Part shown: one piece after another, positions 32,846 through 41,837 of the stretch
Layout of the letters: each line of letters starts with the position of its first letter
How positions within the stretch are numbered: position 1 is the first letter of the stretch
NCBI GenBank assembly: GCA_964418095.1
Contig: CAYQKM010000001.1
Coordinates: 62,001 to 126,000, forward strand
Source of the DNA: MWBV01 sp964418095
GTDB taxonomy: Archaea > Nanobdellota > Nanobdellia > Pacearchaeales > GW2011-AR1
Reading direction: 5' to 3'
Length of the DNA: 64,000 nt
Program-made: the position numbers and the translations under genes
Notes under the pieces: generated by a model
Seen by the model: the letters and a program-made list of their open reading frames with translations, nothing else
Database searches by the model: none
What the model was told of the DNA's origin: nothing

Positions 32846-32856
32846 GTTTATAAAAG
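32846..32856 (+). promoter_or_regulatory. TATA box of the gyrase operon
   Basis: GTTTATAAAAG, preceded by GAAAG as a possible BRE, lies 64 bases before the gyrB start. It would start transcription near 32880 and give a leader of about 40 bases. Confidence 0.55.
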
Positions 32857-32919
32857 TGCTTTTCTTTTTTAAGAAATAATAAAGAAAAAGGATGTAAAAA
32901 TATAGAAATTTTTTATAGC

Positions 32920-35262
32920 ATGGTAGAAAATAGAGGATATACTGCTGAAGATATTAAAGTATTGGAAGGATTAGAAGGAGTAAGAAAAAGACCTGCAATG
33001 TATATAGGCTCAACAGGAAAAGAAGGGCTCCACCATTTAGTATATGAGGTAGTAGATAATTCTGTAGATGAAACATTAGCTGGATTTTGCAATAAAATAA
33101 AAGTAACAATCAATAAAGATGGCTCTGTTACAGTAGAAGATGATGGAAGAGGAATACCTGTAGATTCTCACCCAGTTTATAAAGTCCCTGCAGCTCAAAT
33201 CGCACTAACAAAACTGCATGCAGGAGGAAAATTTGATAAAAAATCTTATGCTATTTCAGGCGGATTACATGGAGTAGGTGTTTCATGTGTTAATGCTCTT
33301 TCAAAAAAATTAATTCTTGAAATAAAAAGAGATGGAAAAGTCTATCAACAAGAATACTCAAGAGGAAACCCTACAACAAAAATGAAAGTTATTGGAAATT
33401 CTAATGAGACAGGAACAAAAATAACTTTTTATCCAGATGAGCAAATTTTCTCAGTAACAGCATTTGATTTTAAAATACTTGAAACAAGATTTAGGGAAAT
33501 AACATTTCTTAATGCAGGATTAAAAATAGAGTTAAAAGATGAAATAAAAGATGTATCTCAAGAATTTGCCTCAAGTGGAGGATTAGTAGATTTTGTAAAG
33601 TGGATAAATAAATCTAAAGAAGTGTTGCACAAACCAATTTATTTTAAAAGAGAAATGAATAATGGAACAGTAGAAATATCTATTCAATACACTTCAGGAT
33701 ATCAAGAAAATATTTTTGGCTTTGTAAATACAATAAATACTGTTGAAGGGGGAACACACATTTCAGGATTTAAAACAGCTCTTACAAGAGTGATTAATGA
33801 TTATGCTAAGAAAAAAGACTTATTAAAAAACGATTCATTTTCGGGAGAGGATGTAAGAGAAGGAATAACTGCGATAGTAAATATTAAATTATCAGAACCT
33901 CAATTTGAAGGACAAACAAAAACAAAACTAGGAAATTCTGAGATAAAGGGTTTTGTAGATTCAACTGTAACTTCTGCTCTAACAGAATTTTTTGAAGAAA
34001 ATCCTCAAATAGCTAAGAAAATAGCAGGAAAATCTCTAGATGCTGCAAAGGCAAGACTTGCAGCAAAAAAAGCTAAAGATTTAGTTAGAAGAAAAAATGC
34101 TTTTTCACTTGGAGGATTACCTGGAAAACTTGCTGATTGTTCAGACAAGAAATCAGAAGAAACTGAATTGTACATAGTTGAAGGAGAAAGTGCAGGCGGA
34201 TGTTTTTCTGGAGATACAAAAATTGCCCTCGCAGATGGCAGAAACATCTCATTTATAGAGCTGATTAAAGAAGCAAATGAGGGAAAACAAAATTTCTGCT
34301 ATACTATAAAAGAAAATGGGAATATTGGAATAGAAAGAATAGAAAATCCAAGAATTACAAAAAAAAATACTTCTGTAATTAAGATTACTTTAGATAACAA
34401 TAATGAAATTATTTGCACTCCAGATCATAAATTCATGTTGAAAGATGGGAATTATAAAAATGCTAGCCTGTTAACAAAAGAAGATTCAATTATGCCGCTT
34501 AACAAAAAGATTTCTAAAATAGGAGGGAAGATAACAATTGATGGACACAAAATAAAAAAAATTGAATTACTGGATAACAAGATGGATGTTTATGATATAG
34601 AAGTTCCAAATACTCACAATTTTGCTCTTGCCTCAGGGGTTTTTGTTCATAATAGCGCTAAAATGGCAAGAAATAAAGAAATACAAGCAATTCTTCCTCT
34701 TAGAGGTAAAATATTAAATGTAGAAAAAGCAAACCCATCTAAAGCTCTCTCAAATGAAGAAATAACAAACATGATTACAGTAATAGGAACAGGAATAGGA
34801 GAACAGTTTGACATTTCTAAGATAAGATACGGAAAAATAGTAATGATGACTGATGCAGATGTGGACGGAGAACATATTAAAACACTTCTTTTAACTTTCT
34901 TTTTCAGATTTATGCCTCAATTAATAGAAAATGGAAATGTCTATGCTGCAATGCCTCCACTATACAGAATAAGAAAAGGACAAAAAGATGTGTATGTTTA
35001 TACAAATGAAGAACTTAAAAAAACAACTGCTGAATTAGGTGTAAATGAAGGAGGAGTTACAAGATTTAAAGGATTAGGTGAAATGAATTCTAATCAGTTA
35101 TGGGAAACAACAATGAACCCAAAAACAAGAAAAATAAAAAAAATATATATTGAAGATGCAATTGAAGCAGACAGAGTATTTACTATGCTTATGGGAGATG
35201 ATGTTCAATCAAGAAAAGAATTTATTCAAGAAAATGCACATGAGGCTAAACTAGATATTTAA
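32920..35262 (+). CDS. gyrB: DNA gyrase subunit B with in-frame mini-intein
   Basis: GyrB supplies the ATPase and TOPRIM parts of gyrase, which introduces negative supercoils. The GHKL ATPase shows 'EVVDNSVDETLAG', 'VEDDGRGIPVD' and 'GLHGVGVSCVNALS'; TOPRIM shows 'EGESAGG' (about 421-427) and 'DADVDGEHI' (about 645). The translated 780 residues include an intein from Cys428 to Asn578; removing it leaves 629 residues, a normal bacterial length. The gene is first in a four-gene run ending with gyrA. Gyrase in archaea is regarded as acquired from bacteria. Confidence 0.96.
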   Translation: MVENRGYTAEDIKVLEGLEGVRKRPAMYIGSTGKEGLHHLVYEVVDNSVDETLAGFCNKIKVTINKDGSVTVEDDGRGIPVDSHPVYKVPAAQIALTKLHAGGKFDKKSYAISGGLHGVGVSCVNALSKKLILEIKRDGKVYQQEYSRGNPTTKMKVIGNSNETGTKITFYPDEQIFSVTAFDFKILETRFREITFLNAGLKIELKDEIKDVSQEFASSGGLVDFVKWINKSKEVLHKPIYFKREMNNGTVEISIQYTSGYQENIFGFVNTINTVEGGTHISGFKTALTRVINDYAKKKDLLKNDSFSGEDVREGITAIVNIKLSEPQFEGQTKTKLGNSEIKGFVDSTVTSALTEFFEENPQIAKKIAGKSLDAAKARLAAKKAKDLVRRKNAFSLGGLPGKLADCSDKKSEETELYIVEGESAGGCFSGDTKIALADGRNISFIELIKEANEGKQNFCYTIKENGNIGIERIENPRITKKNTSVIKITLDNNNEIICTPDHKFMLKDGNYKNASLLTKEDSIMPLNKKISKIGGKITIDGHKIKKIELLDNKMDVYDIEVPNTHNFALASGVFVHNSAKMARNKEIQAILPLRGKILNVEKANPSKALSNEEITNMITVIGTGIGEQFDISKIRYGKIVMMTDADVDGEHIKTLLLTFFFRFMPQLIENGNVYAAMPPLYRIRKGQKDVYVYTNEELKKTTAELGVNEGGVTRFKGLGEMNSNQLWETTMNPKTRKIKKIYIEDAIEADRVFTMLMGDDVQSRKEFIQENAHEAKLDI
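34201..34653 (+). mobile_element. GyrB mini-intein (151 residues, no homing endonuclease)
   Basis: The insert begins with Cys (428) in 'CFSGDTKIAL' and ends 'GVFVHN' before Ser579 of 'SAKMARN', splitting the conserved TOPRIM motif GESAGG-SAK. Block B is 'TPDHKFML' (about 500-507) and blocks F/G are 'DVYDIEVPNTHNFALASG' and His-Asn. At 151 residues it has only the splicing domain. The sequence resembles, as I recall it, the cyanobacterial (Synechocystis) GyrB intein at the same site, including 'KQNFCYTI' and 'DGHKIKKIELLDNKMDVYD'. All residues for protein splicing are present. Confidence 0.95.
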
Positions 35263-35264
35263 AA

Positions 35265-35657
35265 ATGGTAAAAGAAATTGTAGTATGCATAATAGAAAAT
35301 AACAAAAAAGAATTCCTTCTCCAAAAGAAAACAATGGATTATAAAAGATATCCTGGAATGTGGAGCTTCTTTGGAGGAGCAGCTAAATCAGAAGATTTAC
35401 ATAAAGAAATTGCAAGAGAAATAAAAGAAGAATTAGGAATAAATCTAAAACCCAAATTTTTATTTAGAGAAATAGTAAATTTAGGAGAAGAAAAATCAAT
35501 TATTTATGTTTTTTTAGGTTATCACAATGATTTATCTAAACTAAAAATAGGCGAAGGTGCAGGAATTGCATTCCACTCAAAAGAAGAGTTAAGAAACTTA
35601 AAAATGCTCCCTGAAGTAAAAAAAATATTAAATATTTATTTAAATAAATTTAATTAA
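35265..35657 (+). CDS. Nudix hydrolase
   Basis: This 130-residue enzyme carries a complete Nudix box at residues 37-59: G-x5-E-x7-R-E-I-K-E-E-L-G-I, starting in 'WSFFGGAAKSED' and ending 'AREIKEELGI'. It would hydrolyse a nucleoside diphosphate linked to another group, such as an oxidised nucleotide or a sugar nucleotide. It begins 2 bases after the gyrB stop, within the gyrase operon, so it is expressed with gyrase. The substrate is not predictable. Confidence 0.9.
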   Translation: MVKEIVVCIIENNKKEFLLQKKTMDYKRYPGMWSFFGGAAKSEDLHKEIAREIKEELGINLKPKFLFREIVNLGEEKSIIYVFLGYHNDLSKLKIGEGAGIAFHSKEELRNLKMLPEVKKILNIYLNKFN

Positions 35658-35658
35658 A

Positions 35659-35979
35659 ATGGCAAAAAAAACAAAACTAGCAACACCTGCATGGATCTTA
35701 GAAGGATATGACTCTCCTGAAGATTATGCTAAAGCAAAAGGGAAACCTTCTACAGCTAAGAAACAAGAGAAAACATTCAAGATAAAAATTTGTCCAAAAT
35801 GCGGAAGCAATAATGTTGCAATAAAATTAAGTAATATGGATTTTGAAGAAGAAAGCAATACAGGAAAACAATGGGAATGTAAAAGCTGCAAATGGACAGG
35901 AACAGAAATTGAAGAAAAAGAATTAACTGAAGATGGACTCATGAAGTTCTTAGATGAAATAGGAGAGGATGTTGCTTAA
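35659..35979 (+). CDS. Zinc-ribbon protein in the gyrase operon
   Basis: This 106-residue protein has a four-cysteine zinc ribbon, 'CPKCGSNNVAIKL' and 'WECKSCKWTG', between a basic N-terminus ('TPAWILEGYDSPEDYAKAKG') and an acidic C-terminal helix. Such small ribbons often bind RNA polymerase or the ribosome. It begins 1 base after the nudix stop and its stop touches the gyrA ATG. The function is unknown. Confidence 0.75.
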   Translation: MAKKTKLATPAWILEGYDSPEDYAKAKGKPSTAKKQEKTFKIKICPKCGSNNVAIKLSNMDFEEESNTGKQWECKSCKWTGTEIEEKELTEDGLMKFLDEIGEDVA

Positions 35980-38418
35980 ATGACACCGAATATTGACTCA
36001 GGAATAGAAGAGAATTTGAAAAAAGGAATTGTTCCTACAGAAGTTTCTGAAGAGATGAAAAAATCTTATTTAGATTATGCTATGAGTGTAATAATCTCAA
36101 GAGCTATCCCTGCAATTGAAGATGGTTTAAAGCCAGTACAAAGAAGAATTTTATACTCAATGCATCAAATGGGATTAAAGCCAAACACCCCCACAAAAAA
36201 GTCTGCAAGAATAGTTGGAGATGTAATAGGTAAATTCCACCCTCATGGAGATAGTGCTGTATATGATGCAATGGTGAGAATGGCACAAGATTTTTCTTTA
36301 AGATACCCTTTAGTACATGGACAAGGAAATTTCGGTTCAGTTGATGGAGACCCACCAGCAGCCTATAGATATACTGAAGCAAAACTAATGCAAATCTCAC
36401 AAGAGTTATTATTAGATTTAGAAAAAGAAACAGTCAATTACGCCCCTAATTTTGACAACTCATTAAAAGAACCAGAATTACTCCCAGGGAAGCTTCCAAC
36501 ACTAATACTTAATGGAGCATCAGGAATTGCAGTAGGTATGGCAACAAATATTCCTCCACATAATTTAGTTGAAGTGTGCGATGCAATAATCGCTTACATA
36601 AAAAATCCTCAAGTAAGTTTTGAAGAACTAGTAGAAATTTTGCCTGGTCCAGATTTCCCAACAGGAGGAAGTGTGCAAGGAGATATGTTCTCATTATATC
36701 AAACAGGAAGAGGGAGGCTGATAATGAGGGGGAAAACTTCAATTGAAACAATTAATAAAAGAGAAGCAATTATAATTAGTGAAATACCCTATATGTTAAA
36801 TAAAACAATTCTTGTAGAGCAAATAGCAAAACTAATCCAAGAGAAAAAAATAAAAGATGTTTGGGATTTAAGAGACGAATCTTCTAAAGGGAAAATAAGA
36901 ATAGTTCTAGAACTAAAAAAAGAAGCAGAGCCGAAATTTGTAATAAATTCTCTATACAAATACACAAGGCTTCAAGATTCATTTAATGTTAATTTCCTTG
37001 CCCTTGATAATGGAAGACCAAAAATAATGAATCTCAAAGAAGTGCTTGATGCTTATGTAAAATATAGAAAACAAGTAATAATCAATAGAACAAAATTTGA
37101 ATTAAAAAGAGCTAAAGAGAGACAAGAAATAGTGGAAGGACTTCTAATTGCTCTTAAGGACATAGATGGTGTAATAAACCTAATTAAAAAATCCAAAAAC
37201 GCTGTAGAAGCTACAGAGGCTTTAATGAAAAAATATGATTTAACTAAAAAACAAACTCAAGCAATTCTTGAAACAAAATTACAGCAATTGACTTCTATGG
37301 AAATTGATAAGTTAAAAAAAGAGGCAGAAGAATTAAAACAAAAAATAAAAGAATATGAAGCAATTTTAGCAGATGTAAAAGAAGTGCTTAAAATAATAAT
37401 AAAAGAAGTTAATGAATTAAAAAAAACTTATGGAGATAATAGAAGAACTCAGATACTTAAAACAATTAAAGAAATAAAAGAAAAAGATCTTGTCCAAGAA
37501 AAAGATGTGGTAATTACGATAACAGATAAAGGTTATTGCAAGAGGATGGATGTGCAATCTTACAAAGAACAGAATAGAGGGGGAAGAGGAGTGATTGGAA
37601 GTGATTTAGCTATGGGAGACTTTGTAAAACAATTAATCACTTGCTCAACTCATGATTATTTAATGTTCTTTACAAGCAGAGGAAGAGTATTATGGCTTAA
37701 AGCATATGATATACCTGTAGCTGAAAGATACAGCAAAGGAAAAGCTCTGATAAACATGCTCGGATTAAAAGAAGAAAAAGTAACTAATGTTCTCTCAATA
37801 AAGAATTTTGAAAATAGTTTATTCATGGCTACTAAACAAGGAATAGTTAAAAAAACTTCTCTTAAAAATTTCTCTAATCCAAGAGCATCAGGAATAAAGG
37901 CACTTAATCTGCCAAATAATAATTCAGACTTTTTAATAGGAGTCGGGGTTGTAAAAAAAGATCAAGAAATATTACTAGCAACAAAACATGGAAAAGCAAT
38001 AAGGTTTAACTCAAATGATGTTAGAGAAATGGGAAGATCCAGTTATGGAGTTACAGGGATAAAACTTGACAAAAGCGATGAAGTCGTAAGTTTAGAAATT
38101 TTAGAGACTCCTGCTATAATTACAATAACTGAGAATGGGTATGGAAAAAGAACAGAAGTTCAAGATTATAGAAAAACAGCAAGAGCAGGAAAGGGAGTAA
38201 TAAATGTAAAAATTTCTGAAAAAACAGGGAATGTTGTAACTACTATTTCTGTGAGTGATAAAGATAATATTATTGTGACAACAGCTAAAGGAATGGTCAT
38301 AAGGACTTCCCTTGAAAATATAAGAATAATGGGAAGAGCAGCACAAGGAGTAAGAATAGTTAAATTACAAAAAGGAGATTGTGTTACTGATTTAACAAGG
38401 GTTATTGAAGAAATATAA
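35980..38418 (+). CDS. gyrA: DNA gyrase subunit A
   Basis: This 812-residue subunit cleaves and rejoins DNA. The catalytic tyrosine is Tyr131 in 'AAYRYTE'. The quinolone region is 'GKFHPHGDSAVYD' with Ser92 and Asp96, the drug-sensitive residues at the positions of E. coli 83 and 87. The C-terminal beta-pinwheel carries a GyrA box, 'QNRGGRG', so this is a gyrase, not topoisomerase IV. The ATG directly abuts the stop of the zinc-ribbon gene. It is translationally linked to gyrB through the two small genes. Confidence 0.96.
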   Translation: MTPNIDSGIEENLKKGIVPTEVSEEMKKSYLDYAMSVIISRAIPAIEDGLKPVQRRILYSMHQMGLKPNTPTKKSARIVGDVIGKFHPHGDSAVYDAMVRMAQDFSLRYPLVHGQGNFGSVDGDPPAAYRYTEAKLMQISQELLLDLEKETVNYAPNFDNSLKEPELLPGKLPTLILNGASGIAVGMATNIPPHNLVEVCDAIIAYIKNPQVSFEELVEILPGPDFPTGGSVQGDMFSLYQTGRGRLIMRGKTSIETINKREAIIISEIPYMLNKTILVEQIAKLIQEKKIKDVWDLRDESSKGKIRIVLELKKEAEPKFVINSLYKYTRLQDSFNVNFLALDNGRPKIMNLKEVLDAYVKYRKQVIINRTKFELKRAKERQEIVEGLLIALKDIDGVINLIKKSKNAVEATEALMKKYDLTKKQTQAILETKLQQLTSMEIDKLKKEAEELKQKIKEYEAILADVKEVLKIIIKEVNELKKTYGDNRRTQILKTIKEIKEKDLVQEKDVVITITDKGYCKRMDVQSYKEQNRGGRGVIGSDLAMGDFVKQLITCSTHDYLMFFTSRGRVLWLKAYDIPVAERYSKGKALINMLGLKEEKVTNVLSIKNFENSLFMATKQGIVKKTSLKNFSNPRASGIKALNLPNNNSDFLIGVGVVKKDQEILLATKHGKAIRFNSNDVREMGRSSYGVTGIKLDKSDEVVSLEILETPAIITITENGYGKRTEVQDYRKTARAGKGVINVKISEKTGNVVTTISVSDKDNIIVTTAKGMVIRTSLENIRIMGRAAQGVRIVKLQKGDCVTDLTRVIEEI

Positions 38419-38443
38419 TTTTAAATAAAAATTTAGGATAAAA

Positions 38444-38614
38444 TTACAAATATAATTCTCTTTGCTGAGTTATCTTTTCTCTCTCTACTTTATGCCTTCT
38501 CTGCCTTTGCTTCTCTGTTAAAATCATAATTAAGAGAAATACAATTAATGCAAAAAAAATCAAGGATAAATACGTCCATGTACTTACATACAATCCAAAA
38601 TACGCTACTCCCAT
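38444..38614 (-). CDS. Short single-helix membrane protein (56 residues)
   Basis: This short gene encodes one hydrophobic helix (about residues 14-32, 'TYLSLIFFALIVFLLIMILT') followed by a highly charged basic tail 'EKQRQRRHKVEREKITQQ'. The clear anchor-plus-tail composition supports it as a real gene. It is convergent with gyrA, 25 bases away. No function can be given. Confidence 0.5.
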   Translation of the reverse strand: MGVAYFGLYVSTWTYLSLIFFALIVFLLIMILTEKQRQRRHKVEREKITQQRELYL

Positions 38615-38687
38615 AATATTTTCAGATAATAAGGGTTTTTATGTATTATTGTTTTAAATTAAAAAGAAACTTAAGGTTATAAAACAA

Positions 38688-39044
38688 TTAAAATTTATCA
38701 AAACTCATTTTTATATCTTCAGTGTAAAATCTTTTTCTCACAAAGCTAAATCCTTTATTATCTATGCTATCAACAATCTCTTCCAAATATTTTAGTTTTT
38801 CATTTAATTTCCCACTACCTGTAGAAATTGAATACTGGAACCCTTCTTTGTCATAAATATTTACTCCAAAAGACAAGGGTGATAAAAAAGAAGCACAAAA
38901 ATCTGCATGAAAATCCCTATAGTGTTTAGAATAGAAAACCCCTTTTGAACTATTTGATTCAATTGTTTTAAAATCAGGATATTTAGATTTAATCTGATTT
39001 ATAATTGAGCTTTCTAAAATATAATTTATGTCTACATTTAACAT
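38688..39044 (-). CDS. Unassigned 118-residue protein
   Basis: I place the start at the ATG at 39044; a TTG at 39062 would add six residues. The protein is soluble, has two cysteines only in 'ADFCASFLS' and no clear motif. It mixes strands ('SFGVNIYDKEGFQYSISTGS') and helices ('LNEKLKYLEEIVDSIDNK'). I do not recognise it. Confidence 0.55.
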   Translation of the reverse strand: MLNVDINYILESSIINQIKSKYPDFKTIESNSSKGVFYSKHYRDFHADFCASFLSPLSFGVNIYDKEGFQYSISTGSGKLNEKLKYLEEIVDSIDNKGFSFVRKRFYTEDIKMSFDKF

Positions 39045-39143
39045 AAAAATAAAAAAAATCAAGGGTTTTTAATTATTATGATAAAGATTAAAGACTGCTT
39101 CAAACACATATAATCTTTTAAAGTTCTCAAGGTTTTCAAAAAA

Positions 39144-40247
39144 ATGAAGTCATTACCCAATTATGTTGGACCAGCTGCTTTTGGGATTAAACTACCTGTA
39201 ATTCAGCCAGGAGACAATATAGAAGAAATCATTTGCTCTCATCTTGAGAAATGCGCTCAAGATAGTCTTCTTGAAGATAATTCAATAGTTTGTATATCAG
39301 AATCAATTATTGCACGTTCTCAAAAAAATTATGTTAAAATAGAAGATATTTCTTATGATGTAACAAACAAGCTAAACTTGAATAACAATTCTAAAATAGG
39401 GGTTTTATTTCCAATCGCAAGTAGAAATAGATTTTCAACAATATTAAAAGGAATTGCTAAAGCAATTCCAAATGGAGAAGTTTATGTACAATTTCCAAAG
39501 GAAAAAGACGAAGTAGGAAATATAATAAAGAACCATCCAATTACAAAAATAAATTATTCTAAACTTTACGCAGATATAATAAAAAAAGAGGGGCCAACCC
39601 CATTTATAATTGAAAGCAATATGCATAATAGATTAAAATCACTAAACCTTGATGGAATAATAGTCTCTTCAATACACACAAGAGATTTAGATTTAGAAAA
39701 AGTGAAAAAATATTTTAAAAATTCTATAACTTTGCAAGATATTTGCAATGAACAAGTACCTGGAAGAGATGGATGGTCAGAATGGGGAGTTCTAGGAAGT
39801 AATTTAGCAGAAAGAGGACTAAAACTTGCTCCAAGAAATTCAGAAGCAATTGTACTAAATATTCAAAAAAAAGTAAAGAGAGAATTAAATAAAAATATTG
39901 AAGTGTTAATTAATGGAGATGGAGCATATAAAGATCCAAGTACTGGAATATATGAATTAGCAGACCCAGTTGTAACATTTGGATACACTCCAAACCTAGA
40001 AAAAAACCGAGAAGGCATTAAATATAAACTTCTAGCAGATAAATATTCAATAAAAGGGTTTGATAGAAAACAAATAGAAAAATTAATAGAAGAAGAGTCA
40101 AAAAATATTAACAAATCAGAAGTTGCAGTTACAGAAGGAACAACCCCTCGTCCACTAAAAGATATTGCTGGAAGTTTAGCAGATTTAGTAAGTGGTTCTG
40201 CAGATGCTGGAACTCCTGTGGTAATAATTAGAGGGCTATACAAATAA
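39144..40247 (+). CDS. F420-0:gamma-glutamyl ligase-like protein (CofE family)
   Basis: This 367-residue protein has features of the CofE family (PF01996), enzymes that attach glutamate to coenzyme F420 or act on related substrates: 'VCISESIIARSQ' near the start, 'ADPVVTFGYTPN', and 'EGTTPRPLKDIAGSLADLVS' at the end, where metal and nucleotide are bound. It is longer than CofE (about 250), with an insertion in the middle. No other F420 gene is in view, so an amide-bond-forming role on another molecule is as likely. Confidence 0.75.
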   Translation: MKSLPNYVGPAAFGIKLPVIQPGDNIEEIICSHLEKCAQDSLLEDNSIVCISESIIARSQKNYVKIEDISYDVTNKLNLNNNSKIGVLFPIASRNRFSTILKGIAKAIPNGEVYVQFPKEKDEVGNIIKNHPITKINYSKLYADIIKKEGPTPFIIESNMHNRLKSLNLDGIIVSSIHTRDLDLEKVKKYFKNSITLQDICNEQVPGRDGWSEWGVLGSNLAERGLKLAPRNSEAIVLNIQKKVKRELNKNIEVLINGDGAYKDPSTGIYELADPVVTFGYTPNLEKNREGIKYKLLADKYSIKGFDRKQIEKLIEEESKNINKSEVAVTEGTTPRPLKDIAGSLADLVSGSADAGTPVVIIRGLYK

Positions 40248-40249
40248 AT

Positions 40250-40939
40250 TTAATCTGAATTTTGTAATTTTTCAAGAACCTTAATTAACTCTTCAAATTT
40301 ATTTATCTCAAAATCAGCATTACTTTTCCCCAATTCAGGAGGGTTTTCTACGCCATACCTTGCAAAGCAAGTTTTTATTCCAATTTTATTTGGAACATGT
40401 ATATCTCTTTCTATTCTATCTCCTATCATAATAGCCTCTTCTGGTTTAATTTTAAGTTGCTTAAGTGCAGAATTAAATGGAATAGGAGAATTTTTCTGTC
40501 TTTTCACATCACTCTTAGTAATAACCAAATCAAAATACTCATTTAATTTTGCCATTATCAGCCTTGTCCAAGCTTTCATAGCAGGAGCATCGCTAATAAT
40601 AACGAGTTTATATTTTTTCTTTAATATCTTCAAAGTAGGGATAACACTCTCATATGGTATAACCTGCTCTTCTTTAACCTGTCTATATGCAAGAACTCCT
40701 GCAGCCATTATTTTATAGTCTATTTTTCCATTAGCTTTTTTTATAATCTTTTCAAAAACATCCCTATACTCCATTCCTCTCTTTTTGTAAATATCATAAA
40801 TTTCATCAATTGCTTCTTGTTTTTTCATTTTAAGTCCAAAAGAAATCATTGAAATAACTGCGGCTTCAACACTCTTTTTTTTCATATTAAGAAAGTCAAC
40901 CAGAGTATTATCAATATCAAATAAAATAGCTTTAATCAT
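40250..40939 (-). CDS. HAD-superfamily hydrolase
   Basis: This 229-residue phosphatase has all HAD motifs: 'FDIDNTLVDF' (nucleophile Asp8), 'VIISDAP' (motif II), Lys in 'KRQKNSPIPF' (motif III) and 'AIMIGDRIERDIH' (motif IV). An all-helical C1-type cap covers about residues 17-85. It resembles phosphoglycolate phosphatase or pyrimidine 5'-nucleotidase-like enzymes; the substrate is not predictable. It is convergent with the CofE-like gene, 2 bases away. Confidence 0.9.
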   Translation of the reverse strand: MIKAILFDIDNTLVDFLNMKKKSVEAAVISMISFGLKMKKQEAIDEIYDIYKKRGMEYRDVFEKIIKKANGKIDYKIMAAGVLAYRQVKEEQVIPYESVIPTLKILKKKYKLVIISDAPAMKAWTRLIMAKLNEYFDLVITKSDVKRQKNSPIPFNSALKQLKIKPEEAIMIGDRIERDIHVPNKIGIKTCFARYGVENPPELGKSNADFEINKFEELIKVLEKLQNSD

Positions 40940-40981
40940 AATAAGTTAAAGTATATTGATTTTAAAAATCTGCCTAAAAAA

Positions 40982-41749
40982 TTAACACTTGCCTACAACA
41001 TGTTTCCAAGCATTACAATATAATGTTACTTCTTTTTCTACCTCTTGCTCAACATCTTCAAGTTGGCATTTCTCTACATTTGGAGCAACGACTTTAAATA
41101 AAATATACACTTTATTCAAATCATAATCTTCTTTAGCTTGCTCAGAAAGAATAGAAGAAGCCCAAATTGAAATAGTATCTGTTTGAGTAGGAGATATTTT
41201 ATTTTCAGTGCATAAAGGCAAAATTTGTTTAGGATTCAATTTGCTAGTTATATCTTTAACTAAGCTTAAATCATCAACAATCTCATTAAAAGAATCTATT
41301 TTGTTTTTTCCTGGATTAAATTTTTCAATATAATATGCCTCAATATCTAAACAATAATCTCCTTTTGAATCTCCAACATTTCTTATATTTGCAAAAACAT
41401 AAGGTCCTAATTCAGTATATTTAGCTAAAGCAACACCCTCAGAAGAATCAACTCCTAAAGAAGTTGAATATTTCAACCCTGTTTTAAAAACAGAGTAAAA
41501 AGGTATTTGAAAATTTTTGCACTTTTCAACTTGAACAATTTCCTTTACAGCATTTGTTGATGTGTATGGAACTTGAATTATAATAAGTACCAGAGCAATT
41601 AAAACAATTAGTAAAAGGATTGAGATAGACTGCAAACTCCAAGCTGATCTCTTTTTTTCATCTTTTAATTTTTTAGTTTTTTTAGAATCTTTATCTTCTT
41701 TTAACTCCTTAGTTTCCTGGGATTTTTCTTTAGTTTTCTCTTTTTCCAT
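40982..41749 (-). CDS. Membrane-anchored protein with charged cytoplasmic tail
   Basis: This 255-residue protein begins with a Lys/Glu repeat-rich cytoplasmic tail (1-35), has one membrane helix (about 39-63) and an extracytoplasmic domain of mixed strands with four or five cysteines ('EKCKNFQIPF', 'DYCLDIEAYY', 'LPLCTENK', 'EKCQLEDVE', 'LYCNAWKHVVGKC'), probably disulfide-linked. I do not recognise it; similar layouts are common in DPANN genomes. Confidence 0.65.
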   Translation of the reverse strand: MEKEKTKEKSQETKELKEDKDSKKTKKLKDEKKRSAWSLQSISILLLIVLIALVLIIIQVPYTSTNAVKEIVQVEKCKNFQIPFYSVFKTGLKYSTSLGVDSSEGVALAKYTELGPYVFANIRNVGDSKGDYCLDIEAYYIEKFNPGKNKIDSFNEIVDDLSLVKDITSKLNPKQILPLCTENKISPTQTDTISIWASSILSEQAKEDYDLNKVYILFKVVAPNVEKCQLEDVEQEVEKEVTLYCNAWKHVVGKC

Positions 41750-41837
41750 ATAAAATAAAAACTAAAAGGGTATTTAAAACTTATTCAGTTTTTTTCATTA
41801 CTCTCAATAAATGAATTTTTACCTAATAAATACAATT

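Noticed and set aside
39144..40247. True CofE of F420 synthesis
   Set aside because: The protein is about 100 residues longer than CofE and no other F420 gene is present, so only a family-level call is given.
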